Source: Aurantimonadaceae bacterium (GTDB taxonomy: Bacteria; Pseudomonadota; Alphaproteobacteria; Rhizobiales; Rhizobiaceae). From it: a stretch of DNA of 60,539 bases. A program made the position numbers and the translations under genes. Where the stretch lies: assembly GCA_947474855.1 (NCBI GenBank), contig CANJKV010000009.1:1-60539 (forward strand), given 5' to 3'. Shown in pieces: positions 32,774 to 42,274 of the stretch. Under the pieces are notes generated by a model that did not search any database, was not told the origin of the DNA, and was given only the letters and a program-made list of their open reading frames with translations. The first letter of the stretch is position 1; the number at the start of each line of letters is the position of its first letter.

Positions 32774-34348
32774 ATGCCCTACCTTCTCGAATGCACGGGG
32801 TGCCACCGCACCACGAAGGCGCTGCGCGTCTTCCGCTTCACCGATCTGCCCGGCGGCTTCAACACAGGCCCCGCCGACGCGCCGGCGAACGTCCACTATC
32901 AACCGCGCATCAACGTGCCCGGCACATATCGCCGGACGCTCTTCGGCCTTGGCGGTCGCACCAACGGCGCAGCCGACGTCGACGTCGGATTGGCCGAGCT
33001 CAACAACGTCGACGGCAAGCTCGACGAGATGCGCCTCTACGCCTTCGACGGCTATCCGCTCGCCATCATGTCGATCGAGAGCCGAGACGCGCCCTATACG
33101 TCGCGCCGAGCCCTGTTGACCGGCACGATGGAACAGATCGAGGTGACGCGCGACGAGGTGCGGCTGAAGCTGCGCTCGCGCCTGGCCATCCTCGACGTGC
33201 CTATTCAGAAGCTGACCTTCGCCGGCACCACCACGGACGGCACGAAGGTCGAGGCCGAGGGCGGCGAGGACCTGAAGGGGGCACCGCGCCCGCTGATCTT
33301 CGGCGCGCCGCGCAACGTGCCTGCGATCCTCGTGAACCGCTTCTACAACATCTTCGCCGTCGGCCAGCGCTTCGACGACGTGCTGCGCGTGCGCGACAAG
33401 GGCGGCGTCCTCGCCTCGTCGGGGCAGGACTTCGCGACGGTTGCGGCGCTGCGCTCGGCAACGATCGCCGGCGGGCAGTACGCCACGGCCAAGAGCCTCG
33501 GTCTGATCCGGATCGGCGGCAACCCGGCCGGGCAGGTCACGGTCGACGCGATCGAGGGGGCGCTGCCTGCCGCTCGCATGGCGGGCCAGGTCGTGCGCCG
33601 CATCCTTGTCGGTCAGGCCGGCCTAGTGGCTGGCGTCGACTTCCTGGACGCGGACCTCGCCGCCCTCGACGCGCTCGCTCCGTATGAGGTCGAGACATGG
33701 ACGGGCACCACGAACCCGACGATCCTCGAAACCGTCTCGGCGATCCTCGACAGCGTCGGCGCGTCGATCACGCCGAACCGCCTCGGCGTCTTCCGTATCG
33801 GCCGCTTTTCGGCGCCGGCGGCCGCGCCCGAGCGCACTTATGGCTGGATCGAGATCCTCCAGGGCGACGGCGTCGGCATCCAGCGCCTCGCCACCGGCGA
33901 TGACGGCAAGGGCGTGCCGACGAAGAAGATCACCCTCCAGCATAGCCGGAACTATGCGGTGGTGACGGAAAACGACCTGACCGGCTCGACGATCACGGGC
34001 GACGCGGCCTTCGTGGCCTTCGCGAAGGAAGAATGGCGTCAGGAGATCGCCGAGTCCGCGGCGGTGGCCGAGGTCCACAAGCTGGCGCCCGAGGTGACGA
34101 TGGAAACGCGCCTGACGAGTGCGACCGCGGCCAAGGCCGAAGCCGATCGGCGCCTCGCGCTCTACGGCGCGGCGCGCGACCTCTTCCAGGTGCCGGTGCG
34201 GACGGCCGACGCGCAAGGCGTCGACCTCGACGATGTCGTCGCCTTGCGGCTCGACCGCTTCGGCCTCGACGAGGGGCGTTCCTTCACCGTCGTCGGCATG
34301 CTGGAGAGCCTGGCCGACGACACGATCACCCTCGACGTCTGGGGCTGA
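32774..34348 (+). CDS. tail tip/hub protein
   Basis: A 524-aa protein starting at ATG 32774 with AAGGA upstream. It opens with a possible knuckle (MPYLLECTGCHRTTKALRVFRFTD) and is beta-rich. Its position right after the tape measure is that of distal tail or baseplate hub proteins. The segment RAAALRSATIAGGQYATAKSLG-like is not diagnostic, so the family is not certain. Confidence 0.7.
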   Translation: MPYLLECTGCHRTTKALRVFRFTDLPGGFNTGPADAPANVHYQPRINVPGTYRRTLFGLGGRTNGAADVDVGLAELNNVDGKLDEMRLYAFDGYPLAIMSIESRDAPYTSRRALLTGTMEQIEVTRDEVRLKLRSRLAILDVPIQKLTFAGTTTDGTKVEAEGGEDLKGAPRPLIFGAPRNVPAILVNRFYNIFAVGQRFDDVLRVRDKGGVLASSGQDFATVAALRSATIAGGQYATAKSLGLIRIGGNPAGQVTVDAIEGALPAARMAGQVVRRILVGQAGLVAGVDFLDADLAALDALAPYEVETWTGTTNPTILETVSAILDSVGASITPNRLGVFRIGRFSAPAAAPERTYGWIEILQGDGVGIQRLATGDDGKGVPTKKITLQHSRNYAVVTENDLTGSTITGDAAFVAFAKEEWRQEIAESAAVAEVHKLAPEVTMETRLTSATAAKAEADRRLALYGAARDLFQVPVRTADAQGVDLDDVVALRLDRFGLDEGRSFTVVGMLESLADDTITLDVWG

Positions 34349-34352
34349 CCCG

Positions 34353-35234
34353 ATGGTGCGCCTCAACCCGCGCCGGATGAAGATCCTGGCGCCGAACCTC
34401 ATCTACAAGGCGGTGCTCTCCGGCGGCCTATGGCAGCCGGGCGACCTCTCGCTCGACGCGCTCCTCGATCCCGTTATCGGCCGCGTGGCGCGGTCGACGA
34501 GCGCCGATCCGGCTGCGACGCAGATGGTGGCGGCACTCGATCGGCCCCGCGAGGTCGGCGGCGTTGTTCTGGCCGGTCACACCATGTCGACGGCCGCCCG
34601 CTGGATCGTCCAGGGTTTTCGCGACGCGGCCCTGACGGACTGCGTCTATAATCCGGAAGGGCTGTCGGCGGAGGCGTTCCCGCGCCTCTTCCGCACGCGT
34701 GATCTGCCCTGGTCACATCCGAACTGGTGGTCGGGCAAGCCGCTCGCCGAGGACATCGGCCGCGTCACCACCTCGGCGATCCTGCTCTTCGATCGCAGCG
34801 TGGCGGCCCGGTGGTGGCGGATCAGGATCATCGATCCGACGAACCCGGCAGGATGGATCGACATCGGGAAGGTGCTGTTCGGCCCGGTGGTGGACCTCAA
34901 GGTCAACTATGTGCCCGGCGCCGCGCTGACGGTGCTCGATGAGAGCCGCATGTCGCAGGCCGTGAGCGGCACCCGGTACTTCGACAAACGCGGCAAGCGC
35001 CGGCGCATGGCCTTCGGCTTCTCGCAGATGCGCGAGGCCGACGTGTTCTCCAAGCTCTTTGACCTCACGGCGCAGCTCGGCGTCACGGAAGAGCTGTTCC
35101 TGATCCCGAACCCGCTCGACGCGGTCAACCTCCAGCGCCGCAGCTTCGTCGCGCACCTGAAGGAGCCCACGGCTCTTGAGCAGGTCGCGCTGCGCCGCCT
35201 TTCCGCATCCTTCATCGCCGAGGAACTGATCTGA
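34353..35234 (+). CDS. tail tip protein, likely carbohydrate-binding beta fold
   Basis: A 293-aa protein starting five bases after the previous stop. It is Trp-rich ([37 protein letters not shown]), with a jelly-roll-like WRI-x-I-x-D...G-x-I-x-IG-x(2)-LFG pattern seen in tail proteins with F5/8-type sandwich domains. It is a plausible receptor-contact component. The TGATG overlap with the fibre gene suggests coupling. Confidence 0.65.
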   Translation: MVRLNPRRMKILAPNLIYKAVLSGGLWQPGDLSLDALLDPVIGRVARSTSADPAATQMVAALDRPREVGGVVLAGHTMSTAARWIVQGFRDAALTDCVYNPEGLSAEAFPRLFRTRDLPWSHPNWWSGKPLAEDIGRVTTSAILLFDRSVAARWWRIRIIDPTNPAGWIDIGKVLFGPVVDLKVNYVPGAALTVLDESRMSQAVSGTRYFDKRGKRRRMAFGFSQMREADVFSKLFDLTAQLGVTEELFLIPNPLDAVNLQRRSFVAHLKEPTALEQVALRRLSASFIAEELI

Positions 35235-36610
35235 TGGCCGATACCGACCTGACGCCTCAAGAGGCCACCTCCGACGCGCGGCTGCCGCTCTACAACGCCG
35301 GCGCCTACGATCCGGTCGACAACCCGTATGGCTTCGAAGAGGACGGCCACACAGTCAATCAGATGCGGCAGGCGAACGACGTCGCCATCATCGGGCGCAT
35401 GGCGCGTCGCATGGCGCTCTCGACCCGCGCCGACGTCCTGCTGACCCATGCCGATCGCGCCCTGACGGCCGAGGACGCCAGCAACACCGCGCTTGATCGC
35501 ATCGCGACAGGCCAGGACGTTGTGACAGCGGCCGGGCACGTTGCCGACGCGCTCGCGCAGGCAAACCGCGCGATGGGTTATGCCGAGGGGCTTAACCTCC
35601 CGCCGATCACCGGAGCGGACGAAGGCAAGGCGCTCGTCGTTCAGAACGGCGCGTATGTTCTCGGGGCGGGGTCATCTGTTATCAGATCAGCTCGCGCGGT
35701 AAATACTGATATTACAAAATCTGATCTTGCCAAGTTGATTGACATCACGGCTGGCACCTTCACGCAAACCTTCGCGTCGACCTCGCTTTTAGGTAATGGT
35801 TGGTGGTGCTATCTGCGCAACTCCGGCACGGGCGACATCACTCTTGATCCATTCGGTTCGGAAACGATCGATGGGTTGGCGTCCTTCGTCATGTATCCGG
35901 GCGAAGCGCGGCTGATCCAGTGCGACGGAACAACTCTCCGGTCTGTCGTACTTACGCCATTCTATAAGATCTTCACGGCATCCGGTGCGTTCGTCAAACC
36001 GCCGGGCTACAAGCTGTTCCGTGCGCTTATCTGGAGCGGTGGCGCTGCGGGTCAGAAAAGCGGCGGAACCGGAGCCGCCAAGGGTGGGCACGGCGGAGGG
36101 TGCTTTCCCGTAGACGTGCCAGCCAGCGACGTTCCCGCCTCCCACACTGTTATCGTTGGAATAGGCGCACCGGCTCTTACAGCTGCCGGTGTTTCGGCGA
36201 TTGCTGGGGGAAGTAGTTTTGCGGGCTTTGTTGTTCAAGGCGCGCAATCAAGCTATGCCGGCGGTGTTGTTCTGATGCCTGATAGTGCTGCACCTACAAG
36301 CTACGGGTTTGTGGGTGTGATCGAATTGGCTGGCGGGCGATCAAGCCTTTACGGAGGTTCTACGGCAAGTTCGTCGGTCAATGCTAATAGTGGCAACTCC
36401 TTCTTTGGTGGCGCTGCCGGCGCCGGTTGTTCAAACGGCACGCTCTATAGTCCCGGAACTTCTCAATTTGGTGGCAACGGCGGTGCGGCGGGCGACGCAA
36501 CGAGCGGGGTAGACGGCTCAATTCCTGGCGGCGGCGGCGGCGGCACCAGAACAGGACCGCAATCCGGAGCCGGCGCACGCGGCGAAGTTCGTATCGGGGG
36601 AGTGATCTGA
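35234..36610 (+). CDS. tail fibre with glycine-rich tip
   Basis: A 458-aa fibre. Residues 1-135 are helical and probably attach to the tail. A beta domain follows (about 150-250), and the C-terminal 200 residues are Gly-rich ([35 protein letters not shown]). They resemble glycine-rich tail-fibre or adhesin tips whose loops contact receptors. From about 35680 to 36500 the GC content drops and AT-rich codons (AAT, AAA, ATT) appear. This marks the tip as a recent module exchange. Confidence 0.8.
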   Translation: MADTDLTPQEATSDARLPLYNAGAYDPVDNPYGFEEDGHTVNQMRQANDVAIIGRMARRMALSTRADVLLTHADRALTAEDASNTALDRIATGQDVVTAAGHVADALAQANRAMGYAEGLNLPPITGADEGKALVVQNGAYVLGAGSSVIRSARAVNTDITKSDLAKLIDITAGTFTQTFASTSLLGNGWWCYLRNSGTGDITLDPFGSETIDGLASFVMYPGEARLIQCDGTTLRSVVLTPFYKIFTASGAFVKPPGYKLFRALIWSGGAAGQKSGGTGAAKGGHGGGCFPVDVPASDVPASHTVIVGIGAPALTAAGVSAIAGGSSFAGFVVQGAQSSYAGGVVLMPDSAAPTSYGFVGVIELAGGRSSLYGGSTASSSVNANSGNSFFGGAAGAGCSNGTLYSPGTSQFGGNGGAAGDATSGVDGSIPGGGGGGTRTGPQSGAGARGEVRIGGVI

Positions 36611-37212
36611 TGGGTTACGGCATCATCGAGAACGGCGTTGTCGCGAACGCCGTAGAGGCAGACGCCGCGTTCGCGGACGCGCAGGGCTGGATCGAGCTGA
36701 CTGGCGGCGCCGGCATCGGATGGGGCTACAAGGACGGCGCCTTCTCGCCGCCCTCCGCTCTCGGTCCCGACATGCCCGCCCTGCGCCAGGAGGCGCTCGC
36801 GACGGCTATGGCCTACGGTAACGCCATCACGGCGGGCGAGATCAACCAGTGGGCCGGCGTCGAGCCGATCTCGTGGACGCAACAGCGCGACGAGGCGAAG
36901 ATCGTCCGCGAGGGCGGCACACTCACCGCCGACGCCCTGCTGCCCGGCCTGGCTGAGGACAAGGGCGTATCGGTCGCCGCCTATGCCGATGACGTCTGGG
37001 GCAACTATGAGCGCTATGCCCGCGTCCTGCGCGCTGCGGTCTATCTCCGGCGCACGGCGACGACACGGCTCCTCGACGAGGCGCTCGACACGCCGGAGGC
37101 GCTTCAGTCCGTGGTCGACGAGCTCCAGGTCGAGGCCGACCAGCTCGCCGCGCAGCTGCTCGCCGCCGACCAGGCTGCCGCGGCCGCGCAGGCGGGGCAG
37201 GCGGCCGCGTGA
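36610..37212 (+). CDS. tail fibre-associated/assembly-like protein
   Basis: A 200-aa protein. The N-terminus (YGIIENGVVANAVEADAAFADAQGWIEL ... WGYKDGAFSPP) is the module common at the start of phage tail-fibre assembly and DUF4376-like proteins. The C-terminus is an Ala-rich coiled coil. It immediately follows the fibre gene, as a dedicated chaperone or tip partner would. Confidence 0.72.
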   Translation: MGYGIIENGVVANAVEADAAFADAQGWIELTGGAGIGWGYKDGAFSPPSALGPDMPALRQEALATAMAYGNAITAGEINQWAGVEPISWTQQRDEAKIVREGGTLTADALLPGLAEDKGVSVAAYADDVWGNYERYARVLRAAVYLRRTATTRLLDEALDTPEALQSVVDELQVEADQLAAQLLAADQAAAAAQAGQAAA

Positions 37213-37694
37213 GCCGCTTTACCGAACCGCTCGCCTACGAGGCGACGGAGATCTTCCGGGGAGGGCGCACCCGCACCCTCTTCGTCGACGGCGAGGCCGC
37301 GATCGAGCTGGTGGGCGCGCGGCGCCTCATCCGCCTGACGCGCGCCTTCGCCTATGACTGCCCGCGCACGGGGCGGCGCTTCGAGGTGCCGGTCGGCTTC
37401 GAGTGCGACCTCGGCTCGATCCCCGGCTTCGCACGCTGGGCGCTCTCGCCCGACGATCCGTGGGCGCAAGCCTACGTCCTCCACGACTGGCTCTATCGGA
37501 CGGGCGTTGTCGATCGCGCGACCGCCGACCTGATCCTCTGGGACGCGCTCGGCCTGCCGTTCCGCGCCTATCGCGAGGGCAAGCCGGAGCCGCTGCGCAT
37601 CGTCTGCCCGGCGCTCTACCGCTCTCTGATCTACCGGAGCGTCCGTCTCGGCGGCGCTGCGGCTTACCGGCCCGCCGGATTAATCTTGATCTAG
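37209..37694 (+). CDS. DUF1353 phage protein
   Basis: A 161-aa protein with the DUF1353 core: FEVPVGFECDLGSIPGFARW, then AYVLHDWLYRTGVVDRATADLILWDAL. Conserved His/Asp residues (HDWLY) suggest a metal site. It is found in many phages near fibre genes, and its role is not established. Its end overlaps the convergent small membrane gene by 15 bp. Confidence 0.85.
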   Translation: MSRFTEPLAYEATEIFRGGRTRTLFVDGEAAIELVGARRLIRLTRAFAYDCPRTGRRFEVPVGFECDLGSIPGFARWALSPDDPWAQAYVLHDWLYRTGVVDRATADLILWDALGLPFRAYREGKPEPLRIVCPALYRSLIYRSVRLGGAAAYRPAGLILI

Positions 37695-37913
37695 CTGCCG
37701 GATGAAGTTCTCTGCGATCGTGTTCCAATACCACGCGAAAAACATGGCAAAGAAGAAGCACCCAGCAGCAAGCAGGATGTCTTTCATGCCGGCGACGGGT
37801 TGATACACTGTTGCATACGGCAACGTGACCCCGGCTGCCACCCATCCTGCGGTGCTGATCCGAGACGCGGCGTTCGCGCGAAGTTTGATCAGTTCCTTCT
37901 CACCTTCGGTCAT
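37680..37913 (-). CDS. moron-like small membrane protein (77 aa)
   Basis: It is encoded opposite to the late genes, starting at ATG 37913 with AGGGGG upstream. Two hydrophobic segments occur at about 21-36 and 47-62 (ILLAAGCFFFAMFFAWYW). GC is lower than in its neighbours. It is a second candidate moron, for example a superinfection-exclusion membrane protein; the function is inferred only from layout. Confidence 0.65.
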   Translation of the reverse strand: MTEGEKELIKLRANAASRISTAGWVAAGVTLPYATVYQPVAGMKDILLAAGCFFFAMFFAWYWNTIAENFIRQLDQD

Positions 37914-38020
37914 CCATCGCCCCCTAATGACGCTGGATGAGTAGTCCTGGCCGCTTTCCCCAAGCTGCCGACGCTCGCGGGCACCGCCCGCCGGCCACCT
38001 CACACCTTCGACCACCCGCC

Positions 38021-38042
38021 GGCGCCCACGAGGCGCCTTTTT
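38021..38042 (+). terminator. terminator
   Basis: GGCGCC-CACGA-GGCGCC followed by T5, just before the ribosome-binding site of the next gene. Confidence 0.7.
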
Positions 38043-38065
38043 CATGTCCTGCACAGGAGATCGCC

Positions 38066-38407
38066 GTGCGCCCCTTCTTCGAAACCGACTACCCTCGTTC
38101 CGGCTCTCGCGGCTCGCTGGCGCCGGTCCAGGCCGACACCATCGACGCGCGCGTGCTGGCCGCTGGCGCCGCCGAGGTCCACGCGGTCCCGACGGGAGCG
38201 CAGCATGTTCTCTTCAGCGCGACGGGTGACTTCTTCGCGAAGTTCGGCGCCTCCGGGGTCGCGGCGGCCGTGCCCGCTGCGGACGTGACGAATGGCTCCG
38301 CGCCGGAGCTGAACCCGGCGGCGCGGCGCGTGCCTGACGGCGCCACCCACGTCGCGCTCGTCGCGCCGGCGGCCTGCACCGTGACGCTGTCCTGGTACGG
38401 AGCCTGA
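38066..38407 (+). CDS. hypothetical tail-region protein (113 aa)
   Basis: GTG 38066 with AGGAG six bases upstream decides the start; the preceding ORF sequence is noncoding. A predicted beta-sandwich (ADTIDARVLAAGAAEVHAVPTGAQHVLFSATGDFFAKFG ... CTVTLSWYGA) is likely a small virion accessory protein. No family is recognised. Confidence 0.7.
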   Translation: MRPFFETDYPRSGSRGSLAPVQADTIDARVLAAGAAEVHAVPTGAQHVLFSATGDFFAKFGASGVAAAVPAADVTNGSAPELNPAARRVPDGATHVALVAPAACTVTLSWYGA

Positions 38408-38408
38408 G

Positions 38409-39293
38409 ATGCTGGGCGGTGCCTTCAGCAGCCGTCGCGGCAAGGGCGGGCCGTTCGGCGGGCGCGGGGCGCTGGGCGCGTTCGCCTCAGGATCAGGCCG
38501 GCTTGCCGCGCCGCCGATCATCCCGAGCTATGATCCCGACGCCCAAAACCTCTTCGACCGCTTCGCCACTCCAGCCGACGCAGACCGCCGGCAGCTCATC
38601 AGCGGACGCTATATCGTCGGGAAGGAGAAGCCGTTCTGGGCCAAGCAGGATGCTCTCTGGGTCCACGCAGCGCACGGCCCCGAGGCGGCTCGCATCAATT
38701 GGTTGGGTGACATCTACAACTGCGTGCCGGTGAATAATCCTGCTTTTACAGCCGACCGCGGCTACATGGGCGACGGCTCGTCGAGCTACCTCGATACGGG
38801 CTTCAACCCGGCAACTGCGCTCAACCCGAAGTTCACGAGGGACAGCGGCACTCTCGGCATCCGCTCGAACACGAACAACCAAGGCGCCGGCTCTCTTGCC
38901 GGCTTCTTCAACGGGTCGAACGGCACGACGATCAACCCGCGCACGAGCGCTGATCGTTTCACCGCCCGCGTCAATCAGGCAACCGCGCGCGAGACGGCCA
39001 ACGGCTCCGTTACGTCGTCCATCGGCATGTTCGTGGCCGTGCGCGACGTGGCGACCGGCGGCGTCGTGCCTGCTGTCTACAAGGATGGGGTGGCGATTGA
39101 GACGACCGCGATCAGCGGCTCGGTTTCTGTGGCACCGGTTAACGGCAACTTCCGCCTCGGCTCGATCGCCAACAACAGCTACCGCGCCTGTCAGTTCTCG
39201 ATGGGCTTCGTCGCCTCGGGTCTCACCGCGCAGGACGTGAAAGACATCTTCGACTGGTTCGAACCGTACCGCATCGCCGTAGGAGTGACCTGA
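38409..39293 (+). CDS. putative tail protein with LamG-like fold
   Basis: A 294-aa protein with a Gly/Arg-rich N-terminus and then a concanavalin-like pattern (YMGDGSSSYLDTGFNP ... GIRSNTNNQGAGSLAGFFNGSN ... NFRLGSIANNSYRACQFSMGFVASGLTAQDV). Such domains bind glycans on phage tails. Its stop is 1 bp from the next start. Confidence in the fold is moderate. Confidence 0.68.
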   Translation: MLGGAFSSRRGKGGPFGGRGALGAFASGSGRLAAPPIIPSYDPDAQNLFDRFATPADADRRQLISGRYIVGKEKPFWAKQDALWVHAAHGPEAARINWLGDIYNCVPVNNPAFTADRGYMGDGSSSYLDTGFNPATALNPKFTRDSGTLGIRSNTNNQGAGSLAGFFNGSNGTTINPRTSADRFTARVNQATARETANGSVTSSIGMFVAVRDVATGGVVPAVYKDGVAIETTAISGSVSVAPVNGNFRLGSIANNSYRACQFSMGFVASGLTAQDVKDIFDWFEPYRIAVGVT

Positions 39294-39562
39294 TGACCGT
39301 ACAAGCATGGCTGATCTTCACCGCTGCGCAGGCCGACGACGCTCGGCAGCGCAGCCAGACCACCGACTTCAAGGTGGACCCGCGCGAGATCGACAACCCG
39401 ATGGCCGCGCAGCTCGGAGATCCCGTTGTGGCGGTCGGTAAGAGCGTCGCGCCGGCCCGCATCCTGAACGATCCCGAATACGGCCCCGTGTGGGCGGACC
39501 GGCTTTCGGTGCTCCCGATCCGCGCACTGGATGACGAAGTGATCTTCCTGCCGCCTCCGTGA
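39293..39562 (+). CDS. hypothetical phage protein (89 aa)
   Basis: A compact protein (MTVQAWLIFTAAQADDARQ ... VLPIRALDDEVIFLPPP) in the pre-lysis region. It is coupled at both ends by TGATG-type overlaps. Function unknown. Confidence 0.7.
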   Translation: MTVQAWLIFTAAQADDARQRSQTTDFKVDPREIDNPMAAQLGDPVVAVGKSVAPARILNDPEYGPVWADRLSVLPIRALDDEVIFLPPP

Positions 39563-39636
39563 TGCGCGGCCTCCTCAACGGCCTCGCCATCCCCGCCGTC
39601 CTCTGGGCGATCATCCTCTGGCTGATCTTCGGCTGA
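39562..39636 (+). CDS. 24-aa hydrophobic micropeptide
   Basis: An ORF of 25 codons starting in a TGATG overlap with the upstream gene. It encodes MRGLLNGLAIPAVLWAII and then LWLIFG, a single transmembrane helix. The overlap and perfect hydrophobicity suggest it is real. It could be a pinholin-like or lysis-timing peptide, given the endolysin 80 bp later. Confidence 0.5.
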   Translation: MRGLLNGLAIPAVLWAIILWLIFG

Positions 39637-39663
39637 CCGCCTGATCCACCACCATCCACCCGA

Positions 39664-39694
39664 GCCCGCCCGGTCCTGCCGCGGCGGGCTTTTT
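39664..39694 (+). terminator. terminator before lysis genes
   Basis: GCCCGCC (39664-39670) pairs with GGCGGGC (39683-39689), followed by T5. Confidence 0.75.
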
Positions 39695-39716
39695 CATGTT
39701 CGCAAAGGAGGGTCCC

Positions 39717-40616
39717 GTGGACCTCGACAAGTTCTTCGACACGATCCGAGCCCGGCCCTTCGGCGGCTCGCTCTCGCAACAGGCCGTGGATTGCGTCAGC
39801 GCCATCCTCGCCGCCTTCAAGGTCTACGGCGACGGGGATCGCGGGAAGCTCGCCTACATGCTGGCGACGGGCTTCCACGAGGCCGACCGCTTCAGGACCA
39901 TGACGGAATATGCCAGCGGCGACGCCTACGAAGGGCGGCGCGACCTCGGCAACACGGTCGGCGGTGACGGCCGGCGGTTCCGCGGCCGTGGCCTGGTGCA
40001 GATCACCGGCAGGCGGAACTATGCCGATTGGACGAAGCGCCTGGGCGTCGACCTTGTCGGCAACCCGGATCTGGCCGAGCAGCTGCCGATCGCCGCGCGC
40101 ATTCTCGTCGAGGGCATGATGCGCGGGACCTTCACCGGCCGGAAGCTCGGCGACTATGTCGACGGGACGAAGGTCGACTATCGCGAGGCCCGGCGCGTCG
40201 TGAACGGGACGGACAAGGCTGAGCTCATCGCCGGCTATGCCCGCCAGTTCGAGGTGGCGCTTGATGGCGCCGGCTACGACGGCGCCGAGGCCGAGTCGGC
40301 GCCCGATCTGCCGGCCGTCGTGATCCTGCCGGCGCCGACACCCGCGCCGGTCGGCCACAATGGCGGGCCGCCGTTGAACGACCCACCCGCACTGCAGCCG
40401 GTGCCGACGGGCGGCCCCGTATCCAAGGCTAACGGTGGCGCGATTGGCGTCATCGTCGTGTCGCCGCTGCTCGGGCTCATGGCCAAGTTCGGCTGGATCC
40501 CGGCCTCGATCGCGACCGACCCCGAGGTGCTGATCCAGGTGACGGCGCTGCTGCTCGCTGCCGGCGCTTGGCTCGGCACATACCTCGCGCCGAAGAACGC
40601 CGAGGCCGCGCGATGA
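39717..40616 (+). CDS. endolysin, GH19 family with C-terminal membrane segments
   Basis: A 299-aa protein from GTG 39717 (AGGAGGG upstream). Residues 1-180 are a GH19 lysozyme/chitinase-like domain with the catalytic Glu in [12 protein letters not shown], and [18 protein letters not shown] Pro-rich linker contains [11 protein letters not shown]. The last 60 residues carry two hydrophobic stretches ([35 protein letters not shown]), so the enzyme may be membrane-tethered. It cleaves peptidoglycan at lysis. Confidence 0.92.
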   Translation: MDLDKFFDTIRARPFGGSLSQQAVDCVSAILAAFKVYGDGDRGKLAYMLATGFHEADRFRTMTEYASGDAYEGRRDLGNTVGGDGRRFRGRGLVQITGRRNYADWTKRLGVDLVGNPDLAEQLPIAARILVEGMMRGTFTGRKLGDYVDGTKVDYREARRVVNGTDKAELIAGYARQFEVALDGAGYDGAEAESAPDLPAVVILPAPTPAPVGHNGGPPLNDPPALQPVPTGGPVSKANGGAIGVIVVSPLLGLMAKFGWIPASIATDPEVLIQVTALLLAAGAWLGTYLAPKNAEAAR

Positions 40617-41137
40617 TCCTCGCGGCCGTCCGCCGGCCCATGACCAAGATCGAGGCATGGTGCGCCGCCTTTGCCGCGCGCCATCCCTTCCTGGCCGGCA
40701 TCGTCCACTCGCTTCTCGACCGGCTTTGCGAGTGGCTGCTGGCCGGCTTCACGCTGGCGTGGGGCATCACGCTCGCGCGCTCCGACGTCGACACCTTCGC
40801 GCAGCCCTCGTTCCGCGTACTGGCGGCCTGGATGCCCGAAGAGTGGTGGGCGATCGCTTGCTGCGTCGGCGGCACCTGCCGGCTCGGCCTTCTCATCATC
40901 AACGGCGGTTGGAAGAAGAGCCCGCACTTCCGCATAGCGGCGGCGGCGTGCACGGGCGTCTTCTGGGCGGTCATCAGCTACGGCCTGCGGGAGGCGCAGG
41001 TCGGGAGCACCGGGGCAGGGGTCTACGCCCTCTGCGCGCTGGCGGAGGCGGTCAACGCCCTGAGAGCGTCTCGGGATGCCGGCTACAACGATCAGCAGGG
41101 CGCCGGCAGAGGAGTGCCTGCGCGTCATGACGCTTGA
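40613..41137 (+). CDS. holin-like membrane protein
   Basis: A 174-aa protein overlapping the endolysin stop (ATGATG...TGA). There are four probable membrane segments at about 22-60, 75-100, 115-130 and 135-155. The position directly after the endolysin suggests a holin, though it is larger than most. An alternative start is ATG 40640. Confidence 0.65.
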   Translation: MILAAVRRPMTKIEAWCAAFAARHPFLAGIVHSLLDRLCEWLLAGFTLAWGITLARSDVDTFAQPSFRVLAAWMPEEWWAIACCVGGTCRLGLLIINGGWKKSPHFRIAAAACTGVFWAVISYGLREAQVGSTGAGVYALCALAEAVNALRASRDAGYNDQQGAGRGVPARHDA

Positions 41138-41603
41138 GGAAATCGGAACCGCAGTCGGGATCGCGATCGGCACGGCCATATCGCTGATCCTCGGGAAGCT
41201 GGCATACGGAAGTGGCAAGAAGGAAGCGACCGAAGAGCAGAAGGAGAAGACAGCCCTGCCGCCGCAGCTCGTCGGCATCGGTGGCGGGTTGCTCGACGTG
41301 CAGACCGGCAAGCATGTCGCCGAGGCGGGCGAGCGCCTGGCGGAGTCGCTCGACAAGGTCCACGAGGCGCTCGCCAAGATCGGTGAGCAGGGCGCCCTGG
41401 GCGCGCAGGCTCGGATGGAGATGCTGCGCAGCCTCACCGGCATCATGCAGGCGATCCTCGTTGAGCTTCAGAAGTGGTCGGCCGAGCGTGAGCGAGAGCA
41501 GGACGAGCGGCGCGAGCGCGAGGTTCATCGGCTAGAGCGGGAAAACGAGCGCCTCAAGGAGCAGCTGCGGCATCCCGACCCGATGCGCCGCGATCAGATC
41601 TGA
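41127..41603 (+). CDS. membrane-anchored coiled-coil protein, possible spanin or holin partner
   Basis: A 158-aa protein. An N-terminal hydrophobic segment (VGIAIGTAISLILGKLAYG, about 9-27) is followed by a long charged coiled coil ending EREREQDERREREVHRLE. The topology resembles an inner-membrane spanin, and the position in the lysis block supports that. No family is recognised. Confidence 0.6.
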   Translation: MTLEEIGTAVGIAIGTAISLILGKLAYGSGKKEATEEQKEKTALPPQLVGIGGGLLDVQTGKHVAEAGERLAESLDKVHEALAKIGEQGALGAQARMEMLRSLTGIMQAILVELQKWSAEREREQDERREREVHRLERENERLKEQLRHPDPMRRDQI

Positions 41604-41633
41604 CGTGCCTCATTTCGCCTCGGAAATCTTATC

Positions 41634-41665
41634 GCGCCCCGCCCTGGCCGTCCGGGACGGGGCGC
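41634..41665. terminator. hairpin between convergent genes
   Basis: GCGCCCCG (41634-41641) pairs with CGGGGCGC (41658-41665). The identical 8-bp stem reappears at 42698-42728. It lies between the late operon end and the convergent Arc-like gene, and the T-tract is weak. Confidence 0.5.
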
Positions 41666-41670
41666 AATCG

Positions 41671-42261
41671 TCAGCCGTCGTTGGTCCCGGCATCGTCTAC
41701 AAACCGCGCAGGCCGCGCTGGCTCAACGGCGGGTGGCTCCTTTCCAGTCAGCGCCTTGATTGTCTCGATGAACTGCCGTTCGCGAGCGATTGTAAATCCC
41801 GCATACTCATCTGCTCGCTTCCATCGTTCTTCAGCTCTTTCGATGGCGGCCGTCAACCGCTCTTCGTGCTTCTTGACGCGTTTGTCATATTCTTGATTGA
41901 GTTCCTGCCGGAAATCTTGTTCGCGTTGGAAGAGTTCATTTTCACGCTGGCGCAGCTTCGCTTCTCTATCGCGGAGCCGTTTCATGGACTTGTCGGATCT
42001 CTCCTCGAAACTCTTTTCTTGCTGTTCAAGCTTCTCCGACATGCGATGATAGCTTTTGATGCGTTCGGTCAGGTTTGCCCGGAGGCTCTCGGCGACCTTT
42101 GCGGCTTCAACGAGAGCCTCGCTTGGGTCTGAAAAGCTTCCTTCCAGCCGCTCGACCACCTCGGCCGTCAAGGAGCGCTTGTTCTCTGCCGCAGCGCCCT
42201 CAAGCCGCTCCTTGAGGGCGGCAGGCATGCGGAAATTCACCTGGACGATTTGATCGGACAT
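41671..42261 (-). CDS. Arc-family DNA-binding protein with long coiled coil
   Basis: A 196-aa protein from ATG 42261 (GAGGCGGGG upstream). Residues 4-36 (IVQVNFRMPAALKERLEGAAAENKRSLTAEVVERLE) form the ribbon-helix-helix of the Arc family. Residues 60-165 are an unusually long coiled coil (QREQDFRQELNQEYDKRV). It is probably a dimeric or tetrameric repressor of the divergent gene at 42342 and of itself. GC is lower than its surroundings, so it could be a late-acquired accessory cassette. Confidence 0.85.
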   Translation of the reverse strand: MSDQIVQVNFRMPAALKERLEGAAAENKRSLTAEVVERLEGSFSDPSEALVEAAKVAESLRANLTERIKSYHRMSEKLEQQEKSFEERSDKSMKRLRDREAKLRQRENELFQREQDFRQELNQEYDKRVKKHEERLTAAIERAEERWKRADEYAGFTIARERQFIETIKALTGKEPPAVEPARPARFVDDAGTNDG

Positions 42262-42274
42262 CCCCGCCTCGTAA

